From assembly GCA_032622095.1 (NCBI GenBank), contig CP136061.1:123332754-123396753 (forward strand): DNA of 64,000 nt. Reading direction: 5' to 3'. How positions within the stretch are numbered: the stretch's first letter is position 1; the number at the start of each line of letters is the position of its first letter. The position numbers were made by a program, and so were the translations under genes. This stretch comes from Siphonodentalium dalli. Taxonomy: Eukaryota > Mollusca > Scaphopoda > Gadilida > Siphonodentaliidae. Under the pieces are notes generated by a model. That model ran no database searches. It saw only the letters and a program-made list of their open reading frames with translations, and was not told where the DNA came from. Shown here in pieces: positions 10,900 through 20,314 of this stretch.

Positions 10900-11640
10900 T
10901 CTCAAAGTGCATCCACAGTGTCCCCCGAAAGAGTGGCTTCAGCTTTCTGAAAAAAATAACAAGGACCCCAAATCCGATACTAAATTTCAGAACAATCCAT
11001 CCAGTGTCCCCTGAAATGGTACACGGCAAACTCTAGATATTTATTTATTAATTTTACCTTCATTAATGCTGGCTGTGTTATTTGTTACCAGATGATCTGT
11101 TCAGTGAATAAACAAGTTTCCAAGATTGCTTGATGAGTAACTGATGACAGAAAGTATCTAGTCATTGTTGCTTCTAACTGGGAATTTTCTATATAAGAAA
11201 TCATCGGAAAAAAGTTCATATTATATTTTCATATAAGAAATCAATATTCCATATTTGAGAGCAACCAGACAAAAATGGGTGGATCGTACCCATATTCGAA
11301 CTTGATCTGTAATTCGAGCTGATAAACTCATATACCAAATTTGGTTCAGATATGCATGATCACACACAAACTAAAGTTATCATCTGAAAACCAGAAATTG
11401 ACAGGATTCTAAGTCGTAAAAGGGCCATAACTCTCACAAAAATGGGCAGAGCAAACCCATATTCGAACCTGACCTGTATTTTGGTCTGATAAACTCACCT
11501 TTGACATTTGCTTTTGATCTAATAACCGAAACTAAAGTTATCATCCGGAAACCATTTCCGGACGCACACACGGACGGACAGATGGATGGACACCGGCTAT
11601 TTTAATAGTCCCCCGAATTTTTTTTCGGGGAACAATTATA
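10900..11640 (+). repeat. U-family tandem array ending in a C/G hairpin
   Basis: Two units share CAAAAATGGG..GA/G(T/C)...ACCCATATTCGAAC(T/C)TGA and ACTAAAGTTATCATC(T/C)G(A/G)AAACCA (about 11270-11400 and 11440-11560). The array ends in GACGGACAGATGGATGGACA and the hairpin CCCCCGAATTTTTTTTCGGGG (11610-11630). The wording resembles repeats I associate with bivalve genomes. Confidence 0.75.
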
Positions 11641-11679
11641 TAAAAATGTATAGGCAAGAAACCAAATCGTCGATCTATA

Positions 11680-12440
11680 TAAAAGCCAAGTGTTTGTCTG
11701 TGAGGGTGTGTGTGTGTTTGTGTATCTGTGTTTATCTTTCACAATTTTGGTGCATTTAAAAATATATCACCCTGCCATGTCCGATTGCATTCTGAACATG
11801 TATTGAGGCACATCTTAGAATACGACATGCAAAATTTCAGGCCAAATCGGCCAAAAAGGTTATCAAGGCGATATTTCTACTGAATGTGGTTTCAGTGGCG
11901 TCCATCAAAAATTCCAGACAAATTCTGCATACTTTAATTATATTGTTTGCAGTGGTGAAAATATTTTCCTGCATGTCATGTTTATCACATGTCAAAAGAG
12001 CATTCCTTATCAGCTTAGAATATATGTAGGAAAATTGGTACACATTGATCACATGGCCAGGGGAATATCATAGGATAGGCACCTTCGACCTCAGGTGACT
12101 TAAAGGGGGGGGGGGGGGCTGATAAATTGCATGACTAATAAAGAGCGTTTACTATCAGCTAAAATATGTGGGAAAATTGGTGCACTCCACAGAGGTAACT
12201 TACCTCTGTACAGTGCACCAATTTTCCCATATATTTTAGCTGATAATAAACGCTCGTTATTAGTAATGCAATTTATCAGCCCCCCTTTAAGTCATGAGAG
12301 GTAACAAGACATGGGAGATGTCTTGGGATAGGTGCCGTTGTCCTGAAATAAATTAATGGCACTAATAATTAGCAATCAAGAGTGTTTATTATCAACTTTA
12401 CCTAATTCTTCTCACAATGTTCCTGCATGTCATGGTTGTC
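11680..12440. repeat. Element around a long palindrome (Y)
   Basis: Opens with ATATAAAAGCCAAGTG and a TG-rich tract. It holds several reworked copies of GC.CCAATTTTCC.ATATATT..AGCTGATAA and GGGATAGG(T/C)(A/G)CC. The core is the palindrome annotated at 12085-12305. No reading frame. Confidence 0.6.
12085..12305. repeat. Long imperfect palindrome, arms about 105 bp
   Basis: The left arm (GTGACTTAAAGG..., CTGATAAATTGCAT, TTTACTATCAGCTAAAATAT, GGTGCACT) is mirrored by the right arm around AGAGGTAACTTACCTCT near 12197. The left arm has a 14-G run (12105-12118) where the right arm has only CCCCCC, so the G tract has expanded on one side. Confidence 0.85.
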
Positions 12441-12480
12441 ACCTATCATTTTTGATGGGCAATCCCCTTGTCATTTAGTA

Positions 12481-12730
12481 AATGATAGAAAAGCAGAATT
12501 GTCCATTCGTGCTCAATTCAAATATATGCCAAGGCTCTCTGGGGCGGCGACCTGCTCTGATAAATTCAAGACAGAATTCATATTAATTGCCCAATGGTAT
12601 TAAAGTATTGGCATCTTATGAAAAATTAAGTGTAGTTTTATTCCGAGTCCTTGTTTCCTCTCCTGTGATATTGATTGTCAAATGATTGTGAGTTTCGTAC
12701 TTGAAAATGCATTCCCCTAATTGCTTCATT
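12481..12730 (+). repeat. Local duplication, copy 1
   Basis: About 250 bp (from AATGATAGAAAAG through TTTCGTACTTGAAAATGCATTC) repeated in the same orientation at 13471-13720. A DH8 insertion lies between the copies. Confidence 0.88.
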
Positions 12731-12861
12731 TAATGTGCTTTCCTTCTTATTATTTGCTGTGCAATTCATTGAAACAATCAAAAATGCCCTTTTTTTTTTA
12801 TCTCTGATTGGTAATAAAATAATTTCCTGTATTTGTGGACCTATTTTGATCCTGGACCTGG

Positions 12862-13261
12862 CAGGCATGTATGGATTCAGTGTGTCTGACATTTGCAGAA
12901 ATGATGTCCCCGGAGGTCCTCTGGGGACCTCATTCTGCTTAGGCTTCATCTTCTGGGAAGTATCTATAGTCTCAAATTAACAATTGTTTTTAGTTACTAT
13001 TTCCCTTCTGTTCAGTTACTATATCCCCTTAATTGCAGAAGATAAAATGCATAATCGAGGTTACTAATTGGAGAACATCACCAACTTCAACTGGAGAACT
13101 TCAAACTGATCTTAGGTCTCCCATCGCAGTTGAGGCCTGAGTAGAATGATGTTCCCAGAGGGTCAATTTGTTGATGCTAGTCTGCGTGTGGGATCGCGTC
13201 ACTAAATTCACCCTCTGGGGACCTCATTCTGAAAATGTCAGACACACTGAATACAAGCTTG
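12862..13261. mobile_element. DH8 element with collapsed left hairpin
   Basis: Left end CAGGCATGTATGGATTCAG, right end CTGAATACAAGCTTG. The left hairpin is reduced to GATGTCCCCGGAGG/CCTCTGGGGACCTC (loop deleted); the right one is complete. Confidence 0.82.
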
Positions 13262-13470
13262 CTGGCCTGGAAGGTACTTAGTATGTCACAAAAGTGAGAA
13301 TTACTAGGTACTTGTATAACTTAAGGCTCAAAACCATCATGCACCTTCAATTGTGACTATATAATTTGGATATTCAAACAGGCAGTACCTCTTTAAGTCC
13401 ATCTTCACCAGAATGCATACAAATAATCTGAATAATAAAAATATATAGGCAAGAAACAAAATCATTTAAT

Positions 13471-13720
13471 AAATGACAGAAAAGAAGAGTTGTTCATTTG
13501 TGCTCAATTCAAATATAGGTCAAGGCTCTGTGGGGCGACCTGCTCTGATAAATTCCAGACAAAAATCATATTAATTGCCCAATGGTATTAAAATATTGGC
13601 ATCTTATGAAAAATGAGTAGTTTTGTTCAGAGGCCTCGTTTCCTAGCTCTCCTGTGATATTGATTGTCAGATGATTGTGAGTTTCGTACTTGAAAATGCA
13701 TTCCTCTAATTGCTTCGTTT
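13471..13720 (+). repeat. Local duplication, copy 2
   Basis: Partner of 12481-12730. The 25 bp before it (TATAGGCAAGAAACAAAATC) also match 11648-11670, so the duplicated unit was once longer and has been interrupted. Confidence 0.85.
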
Positions 13721-13900
13721 GGTCTCTTCTTATTGACCCGCCTTCTGGACTCGTTACCCAGATGTCGGCACCCATATATCGTCTACAGTACAATTGCCAC
13801 AATATTTCCTGGATCATTAACCCTCTATCTGTTGTGAAATCGTTTAGCTGAAACCTTGGCATAATTGTATAAAACTTGTAGAAGCACAATGTAGCAGCAG

Positions 13901-14359
13901 CAAGTCTGAGTTTATTGTGCCTGGCATTTGCAGAATTAGGTCCCCAGAAGGTAATTTAGTGACGCTATCCCACATAGCGGGCTAGCCTCACTAAATTCAC
14001 CCTCTGGGGACCTCATTCTGCTTAGGCCTCATCTTCTCTGGAAACTTTCTTTATTATAAAATTTCTGTAGAAACATTTTCACATAGATTATATTTCTTTT
14101 TTAGTTTAGTTTCTCCTTATCCCAAAATTTGCAGACGACACATTGCATAATCGAGGTTACCAATGGGTGTACATCACAATATTCAACATTTGGGAACTTC
14201 AATCTGAATCTATGTTTCCCATTGCAGATGAGGCCATGCAGAATGAGGTCCCCAGAGGGTGAATTTTGTGCTGCTAGTCCGCTATGCGGGATAGCGTCAC
14301 TAAATTCACCCTCTGGGGACCTCATTCTGCAAATGACAGGCACACTGAACTCAGGCTTG
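13901..14359. mobile_element. DH8 element, best-preserved copy, perfect 8-bp duplication
   Basis: 459 bp, flanked by AGCAGCAG at 13893-13900 and 14360-14367. Ends CAAGTCTGAG... and ...CTCAGGCTTG. The left hairpin spans about 13930-14025 and the right about 14236-14335. The interior carries CTTTTTTAGTTTAGTTTCTC and CAATGGGTGTACATCACAAT. Open frames crossing it on both strands (14101-14343, 14129-14404) are translations of the hairpin arms. Confidence 0.93.
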
Positions 14360-14431
14360 AGCAGCAGTACATTTAATCAAGCGACTCATAATATTCAAGC
14401 CTGAAATGAGATGTAAAACCTTTCATGATGT

Positions 14432-14580
14432 GGGTTCATGACTGGAGTTGCACTGGTGTAGCATTTATAAAGATCCTATGCCAGTGCATTCTCTTATATA
14501 TACCGTCCCCCACATGGAGCCTCGTATATATCGGAGAATGCACTGGCTTACAACGTCAAGGTACAGATTGTTATTGAATA
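14432..14580 (+). mobile_element. TTAA family D, partial copy
   Basis: CCTTTCATGATG..., GCACTGGTG.AGCATT...AAAGATCCT, then a degenerate palindrome GCCAGTGCATTCTCTTATAT / ATCGGAGAATGCACTGGC and TTACAACGTCAAGG. Truncated after about 14580. Confidence 0.7.
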
Positions 14581-14593
14581 AAATGATAACACT

Positions 14594-14833
14594 CTTAACT
14601 TCCTGAAATTTTGCGAAAACCCTGTGCCATTGCATTCTCTTATATATGTGAGTCTCCCATAGGGAGCCTCATATATATAACAGAATACATTGGCCTAACA
14701 ATTGTTACCTTGACCTTGTAAGCCAGTGCATTCTCTTATATATGCGAGGCTCCCTATGGGAGACTCACATATATAATAGAATGCACTGGCACAGGATCTT
14801 TAATGCTGCACCAGCACAGTTCCCACCATGAAA
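14594..14833 (-). mobile_element. TTAA family D, nearly complete copy
   Basis: Runs from CTTCCTGAAATTTTGCG to ACCATGAAAGGG in the orientation opposite to 14432. Contains two palindromes (14627-14694 and 14722-14790), each with GCATTCTCTTATATATG.GAG arms and a CTCCC..GGGAG centre. The left terminus is eroded; the right TTAA reads GTAG. Confidence 0.8.
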
Positions 14834-14920
14834 GGGTAGCCCACACAAACCCATTTTACTACAATACTAGTAGTAGAAAATGATTTTTCAACAATAGGTT
14901 CTTTGAATTTGGTGTATTTA
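14834..14920 (+). repeat. Diverged direct repeat, copy 1
   Basis: CACAAACCCATTTTACTACAAT ... GTTCTTTGAATTTGGTGTAT, matched by 15275-15360 in the same orientation. Confidence 0.6.
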
Positions 14921-15274
14921 GAAATAATAAGACTTAAAATAGCATATTTTATTTTTACACAGGAATATTTTTAATGTACATGCTGAAAATGTTTCAATTT
15001 GAACCCATTTGACGCTTGAAAGTCTAGTGGCATCCTTGTGTTGTTTCTAAGGTGTTACTTGAGAAGGTTTATTCCCCCCCAATTATATGACTACATGGCT
15101 GTATGTCACTGATATAGCCAAGTAAAACGGTACATTCCCCATAAAGCAAATATGTTTCGGAGCTAAACCATTCATAAGGCTACAGAACAGCAAGGTTAGC
15201 TTTATAAATGTATTCAAGGTACACTCTTATAGTATTTGAAACGTTCCAGTACATGACCAGAAAATCAATTTATG

Positions 15275-15360
15275 CTGAGCCGACACAAACCCATTTGACT
15301 GCAATAGTAGCAAATGGGTTTCTCTACAATCGTTTCTTTGAATTCGGTATATATTTAGGT
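15275..15360 (+). repeat. Diverged direct repeat, copy 2
   Basis: CACAAACCCATTTGACTGCAAT ... TTTCTTTGAATTCGGTATATA. Partner of 14834-14920. Confidence 0.6.
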
Positions 15361-15985
15361 TCTATGCCTGAATAGATCGCCAGGGACATTACTTATATCT
15401 CAAGCCTTTCCAATTCTTAGCACGAAGAATAGCCGAAGCAATAGAACTCGGTACAGATCTATTGTTCTATTATGAGGGTCTTTATCATGATAACGCCTTA
15501 ATTGCCTAATAGCAGGGACCTACATGGCAGGCTTTTCTTCAGTTATTGGCAATCTTACCTCGTTTAATGGGCTTAAGTTGTTACTTGTATTGGGAGAACC
15601 TTATTATAACTAATACAATGGAGTGGTCTTACTTGCATGAACATGCATCGTCTTTGTTTCTCTCTCTGTTTTAGTAACCGTTGACACACTTGCTTGAATA
15701 GATTCCTGTTGTGTGGTATTGACTATTTTTATCGACAAACATTTTCGATACTGCTCTTGTATGTGGTTGCCTACCTACACTGACGTATATAAAATGTAGG
15801 ACTGAATTTTCCGAATGAGGCTTGTCTCTGTGGAGTCTTATTATTTGATTCTAACTGCAGCTAGTTAGATTGTATTGATGTAATCATTCGATAACAAATC
15901 CCGTCTGACTTTGAGTTGTGTTTAGGGGAGGGGTTATTAAAAAAAATTATTGAATTTTTGTAGATCTCTTCATCTTCAAGTTTTG
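15361..15985. other. No recognised feature
   Basis: No repeat seen elsewhere in the window, no exon signal and only short frames. Confidence 0.4.
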
Positions 15986-15997
15986 CTTTTTATATAT

Positions 15998-16046
15998 TAA
16001 TGGTTCAGTGATAAAGGTCCTGGGTTCAATTCCCCTGGGTGCTAGG
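15998..16046 (+). other. Possible degraded tRNA-derived SINE head
   Basis: ATGGTTCAGTGATAAAGG resembles a pol III A box. GGGTTCAATTCCCCTGGG fits the B box (GGTTCRANNCC) and would pair as a T-arm. The boxes are only about 10 bases apart, too close for a functional tRNA or SINE promoter, so at best this is a deleted relic. Confidence 0.25.
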
Positions 16047-16057
16047 ATGCTAAATGC

Positions 16058-16306
16058 ACTAAAAGTTTGTTCAGCACCATAATATCATAGAAACAGTTCT
16101 TCATAAGAGATGGGTGCGAGTGCAACATTTGTCACTTGGCCACAACCATATAATCTTAAATTTATTAGTGCTAAACTTTGCTCCCATCACTCGATCTGGC
16201 CAAGAATTTGCATATAGACTGTATTATATAAAATCATCATAAAACTATGGCTATTATGGTAGTAGTCAACAATTAAAAAAAATAAAATCTCCCATGTTAT
16301 AGTCAT
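16058..16306 (+). repeat. Local duplication, segment a, copy 1
   Basis: From ACTAAAAGTTTGTTCAGCAC through ACTATGGCTATTATGGTAG to TTATAGTCAT. Repeated at 16816-17055 with a small internal deletion (TATTATATAA missing). Confidence 0.9.
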
Positions 16307-16680
16307 GGGATGCGATATGGTACATATTCCGATACCAGGTTCGCAATGCGAATACGCATCTAGATGTCTAGATTCCTCAGGTGAATATACTGACGATTAC
16401 TGAGGCCTAGATCAAAATCATCTGTCTTCTGCTATGTACTTCTGCATTTGGGAATATCTGGATACAGGATTACCCGATATATGACCCAATACAATTCATA
16501 CATCTTAGCATTCTACCTGTTGTATCTCCCATCTGTACCATGTGAATTGGGGGGGGGGGGGGGGGGGGGTGAATGGTATTTTACTGCTCAAAGGTTATAT
16601 TTTGTTCTAGAGGAAATAGACAACAAAATTCTCGTGTTCATTGAGCATCTTTTATCGAGTGAGTTGTGAACAGTGGACGG
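16307..16680. other. About 374-bp segment present in one duplicate only, with a 21-G tract
   Basis: Separates segments a and b of the first duplicate; the second duplicate joins them directly at TATAGTCATAACGGAGC. It contains the longest homopolymer in the window, 21 G at 16549-16569. Either an insertion in copy 1 or a deletion in copy 2. I see no inverted termini or clear target duplication. Confidence 0.75.
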
Positions 16681-16800
16681 AGCACTTCAGGATATATAAT
16701 TTTCACAGGAGCAGAGCTCAATGGAAATGTATCTATGTGCCATATGCAATGCGTTAGATAAAAGTTTTTGAGATTATGATGTTGTGTTCTGTATATATTC
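16681..16800 (+). repeat. Local duplication, segment b, copy 1
   Basis: GATATATAATTTTCACA, GAGCAGAGCTCAATGGAAAT and TATATTCCACATTGTGATGG. Repeated at 17059-17190. Confidence 0.88.
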
Positions 16801-16815
16801 CACATTGTGATGGGT

Positions 16816-17055
16816 ACTAAAAGTTTGTTCAGCACTGTAATATCCTAGAAACAGTTCTTCATAAGAGATGGGTGCGAATGTAACATTTGACACTTGGCCA
16901 CAACCATAAAATCTTAAATTTATTAGTGCTAAACTTTGCTCCCATCACTCGATCTTGCCAAGAATTTGCATCTAGACTGTAAATCATCATAAAACTATGG
17001 CTATTATGGTAGTAGTCAACAATTAAAAAAAATTAATCTCCAACATTATAGTCAT
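16816..17055 (+). repeat. Local duplication, segment a, copy 2
   Basis: Copy of 16058-16306 offset by about 758 bp, running straight into segment b copy 2. Confidence 0.9.
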
Positions 17056-17058
17056 AAC

Positions 17059-17190
17059 GGAGCCATTGAGGATATATAATTTTCACATGAGCAGAGCTCA
17101 ATGGAAATGTATCTATATGCCATTCGCAATGTGTTAGATAACAGTTTTTTGATATTATGATGCCATGTTCTGTATTTATTCCACACCCTT
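17059..17190 (+). repeat. Local duplication, segment b, copy 2
   Basis: Copy of 16681-16800 offset by 380 bp. The difference between the two offsets (758 and 380) gives the size of the copy-1-specific segment. Confidence 0.88.
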
Positions 17191-17771
17191 GTGATGGGTG
17201 CATTCATTCCTTGTTTTGTGGTTGATACTCTAACTACTATTACCATAATTGTGAATTTAATTCTGATGAACTATTGGTATTTTTGAACATCTCTGCAAGC
17301 AGATCATTGACGTAATATATGTCATTGAATGCTGTTGAACAATGTCAACAAGAAGTAGTTCCGGCTTGTATTTTATAATGTGTGATATATACAACAATAT
17401 GTATTCAATGGTTGGGATTCTGTTGAATACATGTGTTTTATGTCAACGGGTGGGGAATAAAAGAGAAATAACTGTAAAATTTATGCATTTCATTCAAATA
17501 GGTTATTCTATGGCCGGGAACCTATGATATAATTTTCTCGAAAATGGTCACAAAAATGTCTCGCATCAAAGTCAGTATTCATCATTCATTCATCATAAAT
17601 AACTCCATCAAAAATATAGTGAATGAACTATGTATCAATTATGAATCCAGTCCCCGTATAAATATCACTTTGAGAAGATATAAGTGTTCAAGTGAATTCG
17701 GTCACCATTTTACGAGGATGGGAAATTTGTACTCCAAAATTTCATTAAAATCAAATCTGTTCGATATCTGT
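17191..17771. other. No recognised feature
   Basis: Two open frames (17342-17527 and the start of 17544-17882). The second runs into the adjacent C element, so its end is transposon sequence. No domain is recognisable. Confidence 0.4.
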
Positions 17772-17775
17772 TTAA

Positions 17776-18166
17776 CCCTTTACCCAACAGAACGGCCCTG
17801 TGCCAATGCATTCTCTTATATATGCGAGTCGACCATAGGTCGCCTCGCATATATAAGAGAATGCATTGGCTTAACACATTAAAAATTATAAAATTGTTAA
17901 AGAATGTAAGAAAAAATGGTAAAAAGTGTTAAATTTTTTTTTTTTTTAGGTCAATGCATTCTCTTATATATGCGAGGCGACCTATGGTCGACTCGCATAT
18001 ATAAGAGAATGCATTGGCATAGGGCTAACTGTAACTATCACAATGTGGTCAAGGAGCCGGTTCCAATGATATCCATATTTGTATGGTTCTATTGAGACAG
18101 ACCGAAGATATTTTAGGCTGTTGCAGCTTTATTTGGCCGGTTTTGGCCGGTTTGTTGGGTAAAGGG
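17776..18166 (-). mobile_element. TTAA family C, complete copy
   Basis: 391 bp between TTAA (17772-17775) and TTAA (18167-18170), starting CCCTTTACCCAACA and ending TGTTGGGTAAAGGG. It contains two palindromes of about 68 bp (about 17802-17870 and 17952-18020), each GCCAATGCATTCTCTTATAT...GAGAATGCATTGGC with an asymmetric TCGACC/GGTCGC centre. The second is the inverse of the first. The longer end has two AACCGGCCA-type repeats. No coding. TTAA duplication plus a CCC start fits the piggyBac superfamily. Confidence 0.92.
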
Positions 18167-18360
18167 TTAAGCAGTAACCAAGATGAGTTGTTGGGGCCTG
18201 TCTCATTAGTCGAATAGCTTGCTGATATCTTTGAAAAATATAGAAAAAAAACAAATATTAAAATTACAAGGTGCGATATCCTGCCGCCATTTTCGAGCAA
18301 ATTATGAAGTAGGTTCACGCCCCTGTTGTGTGGTCGTTGGAGCTGAATTTGGGGATCAAC

Positions 18361-18440
18361 CCGGAAGAAATTGGATACAAGCTGATTTTGGTGTCATTCG
18401 ACACGGAAAAGCCTCAGGAACAACATATCCAAAATCCGCT
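18361..18440 (+). pseudogene. Possible coding relic, arm 1 of an inverted pair
   Basis: About 80 bp (GGAAGAAATTGGATACAAGC..., CAGGAACAACATATCCAAAA) recurs inverted at 19038-19114. In one frame this copy reads EEIGYKLILVSFDTEKPQEQ. The partner reads EEIGYKMI and then, after a 4-base indel, LSFDAEKHQEQ. Preserved amino acids across both suggest a decayed coding segment, possibly of a mobile element. The family is not recognised. Confidence 0.4.
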
Positions 18441-19037
18441 AGTAGGATCTACACATTTTACCCAGTACTATATGAATATCTCTCATACTGTGTTGTAGCA
18501 GTCCATTTTGAAAGGTTTGATGTTGAAGTGATGATTGGTCACAGAAACAGTACATCCCAACTAAATCCCATTTAACTGTTTAATTACACATATATCACAT
18601 GATTCAAGATGAACAGTATGGATAAAACTGCATTATTTTTCCATTTCTGGGCACCCAAAGATCCAGATTTAACTTTTGCATGAGACCCTGCTTTCACTTG
18701 CTCTCTCGTGAAATACATTAGAGGATTCGTACATCTCTGATCAAAAGTTTCTCCTATACTCTGAAATCATTCTTTCTTCCACAACTTGAGTGTTTTTTCA
18801 CTCTTGTAGAGGACTACCTATTCAAAATTGTACAAAATGCAAATTTCATTCGTTTTTGTCCATTTTGTTGGCCATTTTGGGACAGACATTCTACATATAT
18901 AGTTTGCGACTTAGCATTGTTTGGGTATATTTCAATTTATTACAAATTTGGAGTTAATTGGAGCATCTAACACAGAAAGCATTTTCCGATACCAACAGCC
19001 ATTTTTGGACTCCACATTGGATCCTGAATTTTTGCAA
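18441..19037. other. Spacer between the two relic arms; nothing recognised
   Basis: A 118-codon open frame (18219-18575) overlaps its left part but has no domain I know. The rest is AT-rich. Confidence 0.35.
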
Positions 19038-19114
19038 TAGCGGATACTGGACATGTTGTTCCTGATGTTTTTCCGCGTCAAATGACAAATCATTTTGTAT
19101 CCAATTTCTTCCGA
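19038..19114 (-). pseudogene. Possible coding relic, arm 2 of an inverted pair
   Basis: Inverse partner of 18361-18440. Two overlapping minus-strand frames (18932-19150 and 18954-19196) each carry part of the shared peptide, consistent with a frameshift. Confidence 0.4.
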
Positions 19115-19193
19115 GTTCAACTCCCCAATGATTACACTGATAAATTGCAAATGCTAAATATCCCTCCTGTCGAAACCTCACCTGTGAATGTTG

Positions 19194-20253
19194 CAAGGAC
19201 TAGCCTGGAGGGGGACTTGAGAGATGGGGACCAGCCCAGAGGGAGACAGAGACCAGCCTGAAGGGGGACGTGGCAGATGGGGACCAGCCTGAAGGGGGAC
19301 TTGGGAGATATCTTCTCCCTAAATTGTGTCACTTCTCCCTATATTATCCTTGGGTGAAGTGACTTCTCTCTTATACACCAGTATACATATGTCCCTACCG
19401 CATATTTAAAATGTATTTTCTTATTATAATGGTGTCCTTACTCATTATAATCATTCATAAATGGACTGTTGTAATGCATAATGCTTATTGGATTAGAGAA
19501 TGGTGTTGTTGGGGTGTAAATTGATCTTGAGCCATTTATGTCAATTATGACTTCACTTTGATAACAGTCCACTTCTCTCTAATAGTCAAATACTAGGGAG
19601 AAGTGATTTCCTGAGTTTAGTGTGCCTGTCATTTGCAGATTGAGGTCACCAGAGGGTGAATTTAGTAACGCTATCCCGCATAGCGGGCTAGCATCACTAT
19701 ATTGACCCGCTGGGGACCTCATTATGCTTAGGCCTCATCTTCTTTGGAAAGTTTCTTTATTATAAAATTTCTATAGAAACTTATTCACATAGTTTCTATT
19801 TCTTTTTTAGTTTAGTTTCTCTATATCCCCAAATTGGCTGACGACACATTGCATAATCGAGGATCACACTGGGTGTACATCACAATATTTGGGAACTTCA
19901 ATCTGAGTCTTACCGGTATGTCTCCCATAGCAGATGAGGTTTGATAATAAAGAAACTTTCCAGAGAAGATGAGGCTCAAGCAGAATGAGGATAGCATCAC
20001 TATATTCACCCTCTGGGGAACTCATCCTGCAAATGACAGGCACACTAAACTCAGGCTTGATTTGCATTGGATAGTTAAGATTTACGTGGGTGGCTACAAT
20101 ATATAACAAAGGTCGCATGATAAGTAAAGACCTTATGTAATTTGTTTTATTGATGGGGATTACATATGGATAGTTGTTATTAACCTCAGAGGATCATTGT
20201 GTAAACACCCAATCAGTCTAAATACTCATTCCGTTATGTCTGGCTGGTCCCTG
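19194..20253. mobile_element. HV8 element, about 1.06 kb, split by a DH8 insertion
   Basis: Starts CAAGGACTAGCCTGGAGGG and ends GGCTGGTCCCTG. These are the CAGGGACCAGCC termini of the HV8 family, matching the hAT-type YARNG end. Interior: a GGGGACCAGCCTGAAGGGGG tandem (19216-19305) and CACTTCTCCCT-type motifs. Flanks GAATGTTG / GAATATTG match 7 of 8 if the last G is shared. It holds the DH8 copy 19611-20059, which is younger. Confidence 0.75.
19611..20059. mobile_element. DH8 element inside HV8, with an end-spanning 8-bp deletion
   Basis: The right end CTCAGGCTTG is followed by ATTTGCAT. The left junction reads ATTT|CCTGAG. Restoring eight bases GCATCAAG recreates both the target duplication ATTTGCAT and the CAAGCCTGAG terminus, so a single small deletion explains the odd left end. 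Confidence 0.85.
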
Positions 20254-20314
20254 AATATTGGTATCAAAGCAGTATTCTGTTACCATTTATAGCTTTGATT
20301 TTGATGGCTTTATT

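Noticed and set aside
14101-14404. Recurrent peptide MRSPEGEFSDA...NSPSGDLIL on both strands in many places
   Set aside because: It is the DH8 hairpin arm translated. The palindrome yields the same peptide from each strand, and copies are broken by indels.
15998-16046. tRNA gene
   Set aside because: A- and B-box-like strings are present but far too close together, and no cloverleaf can be drawn.
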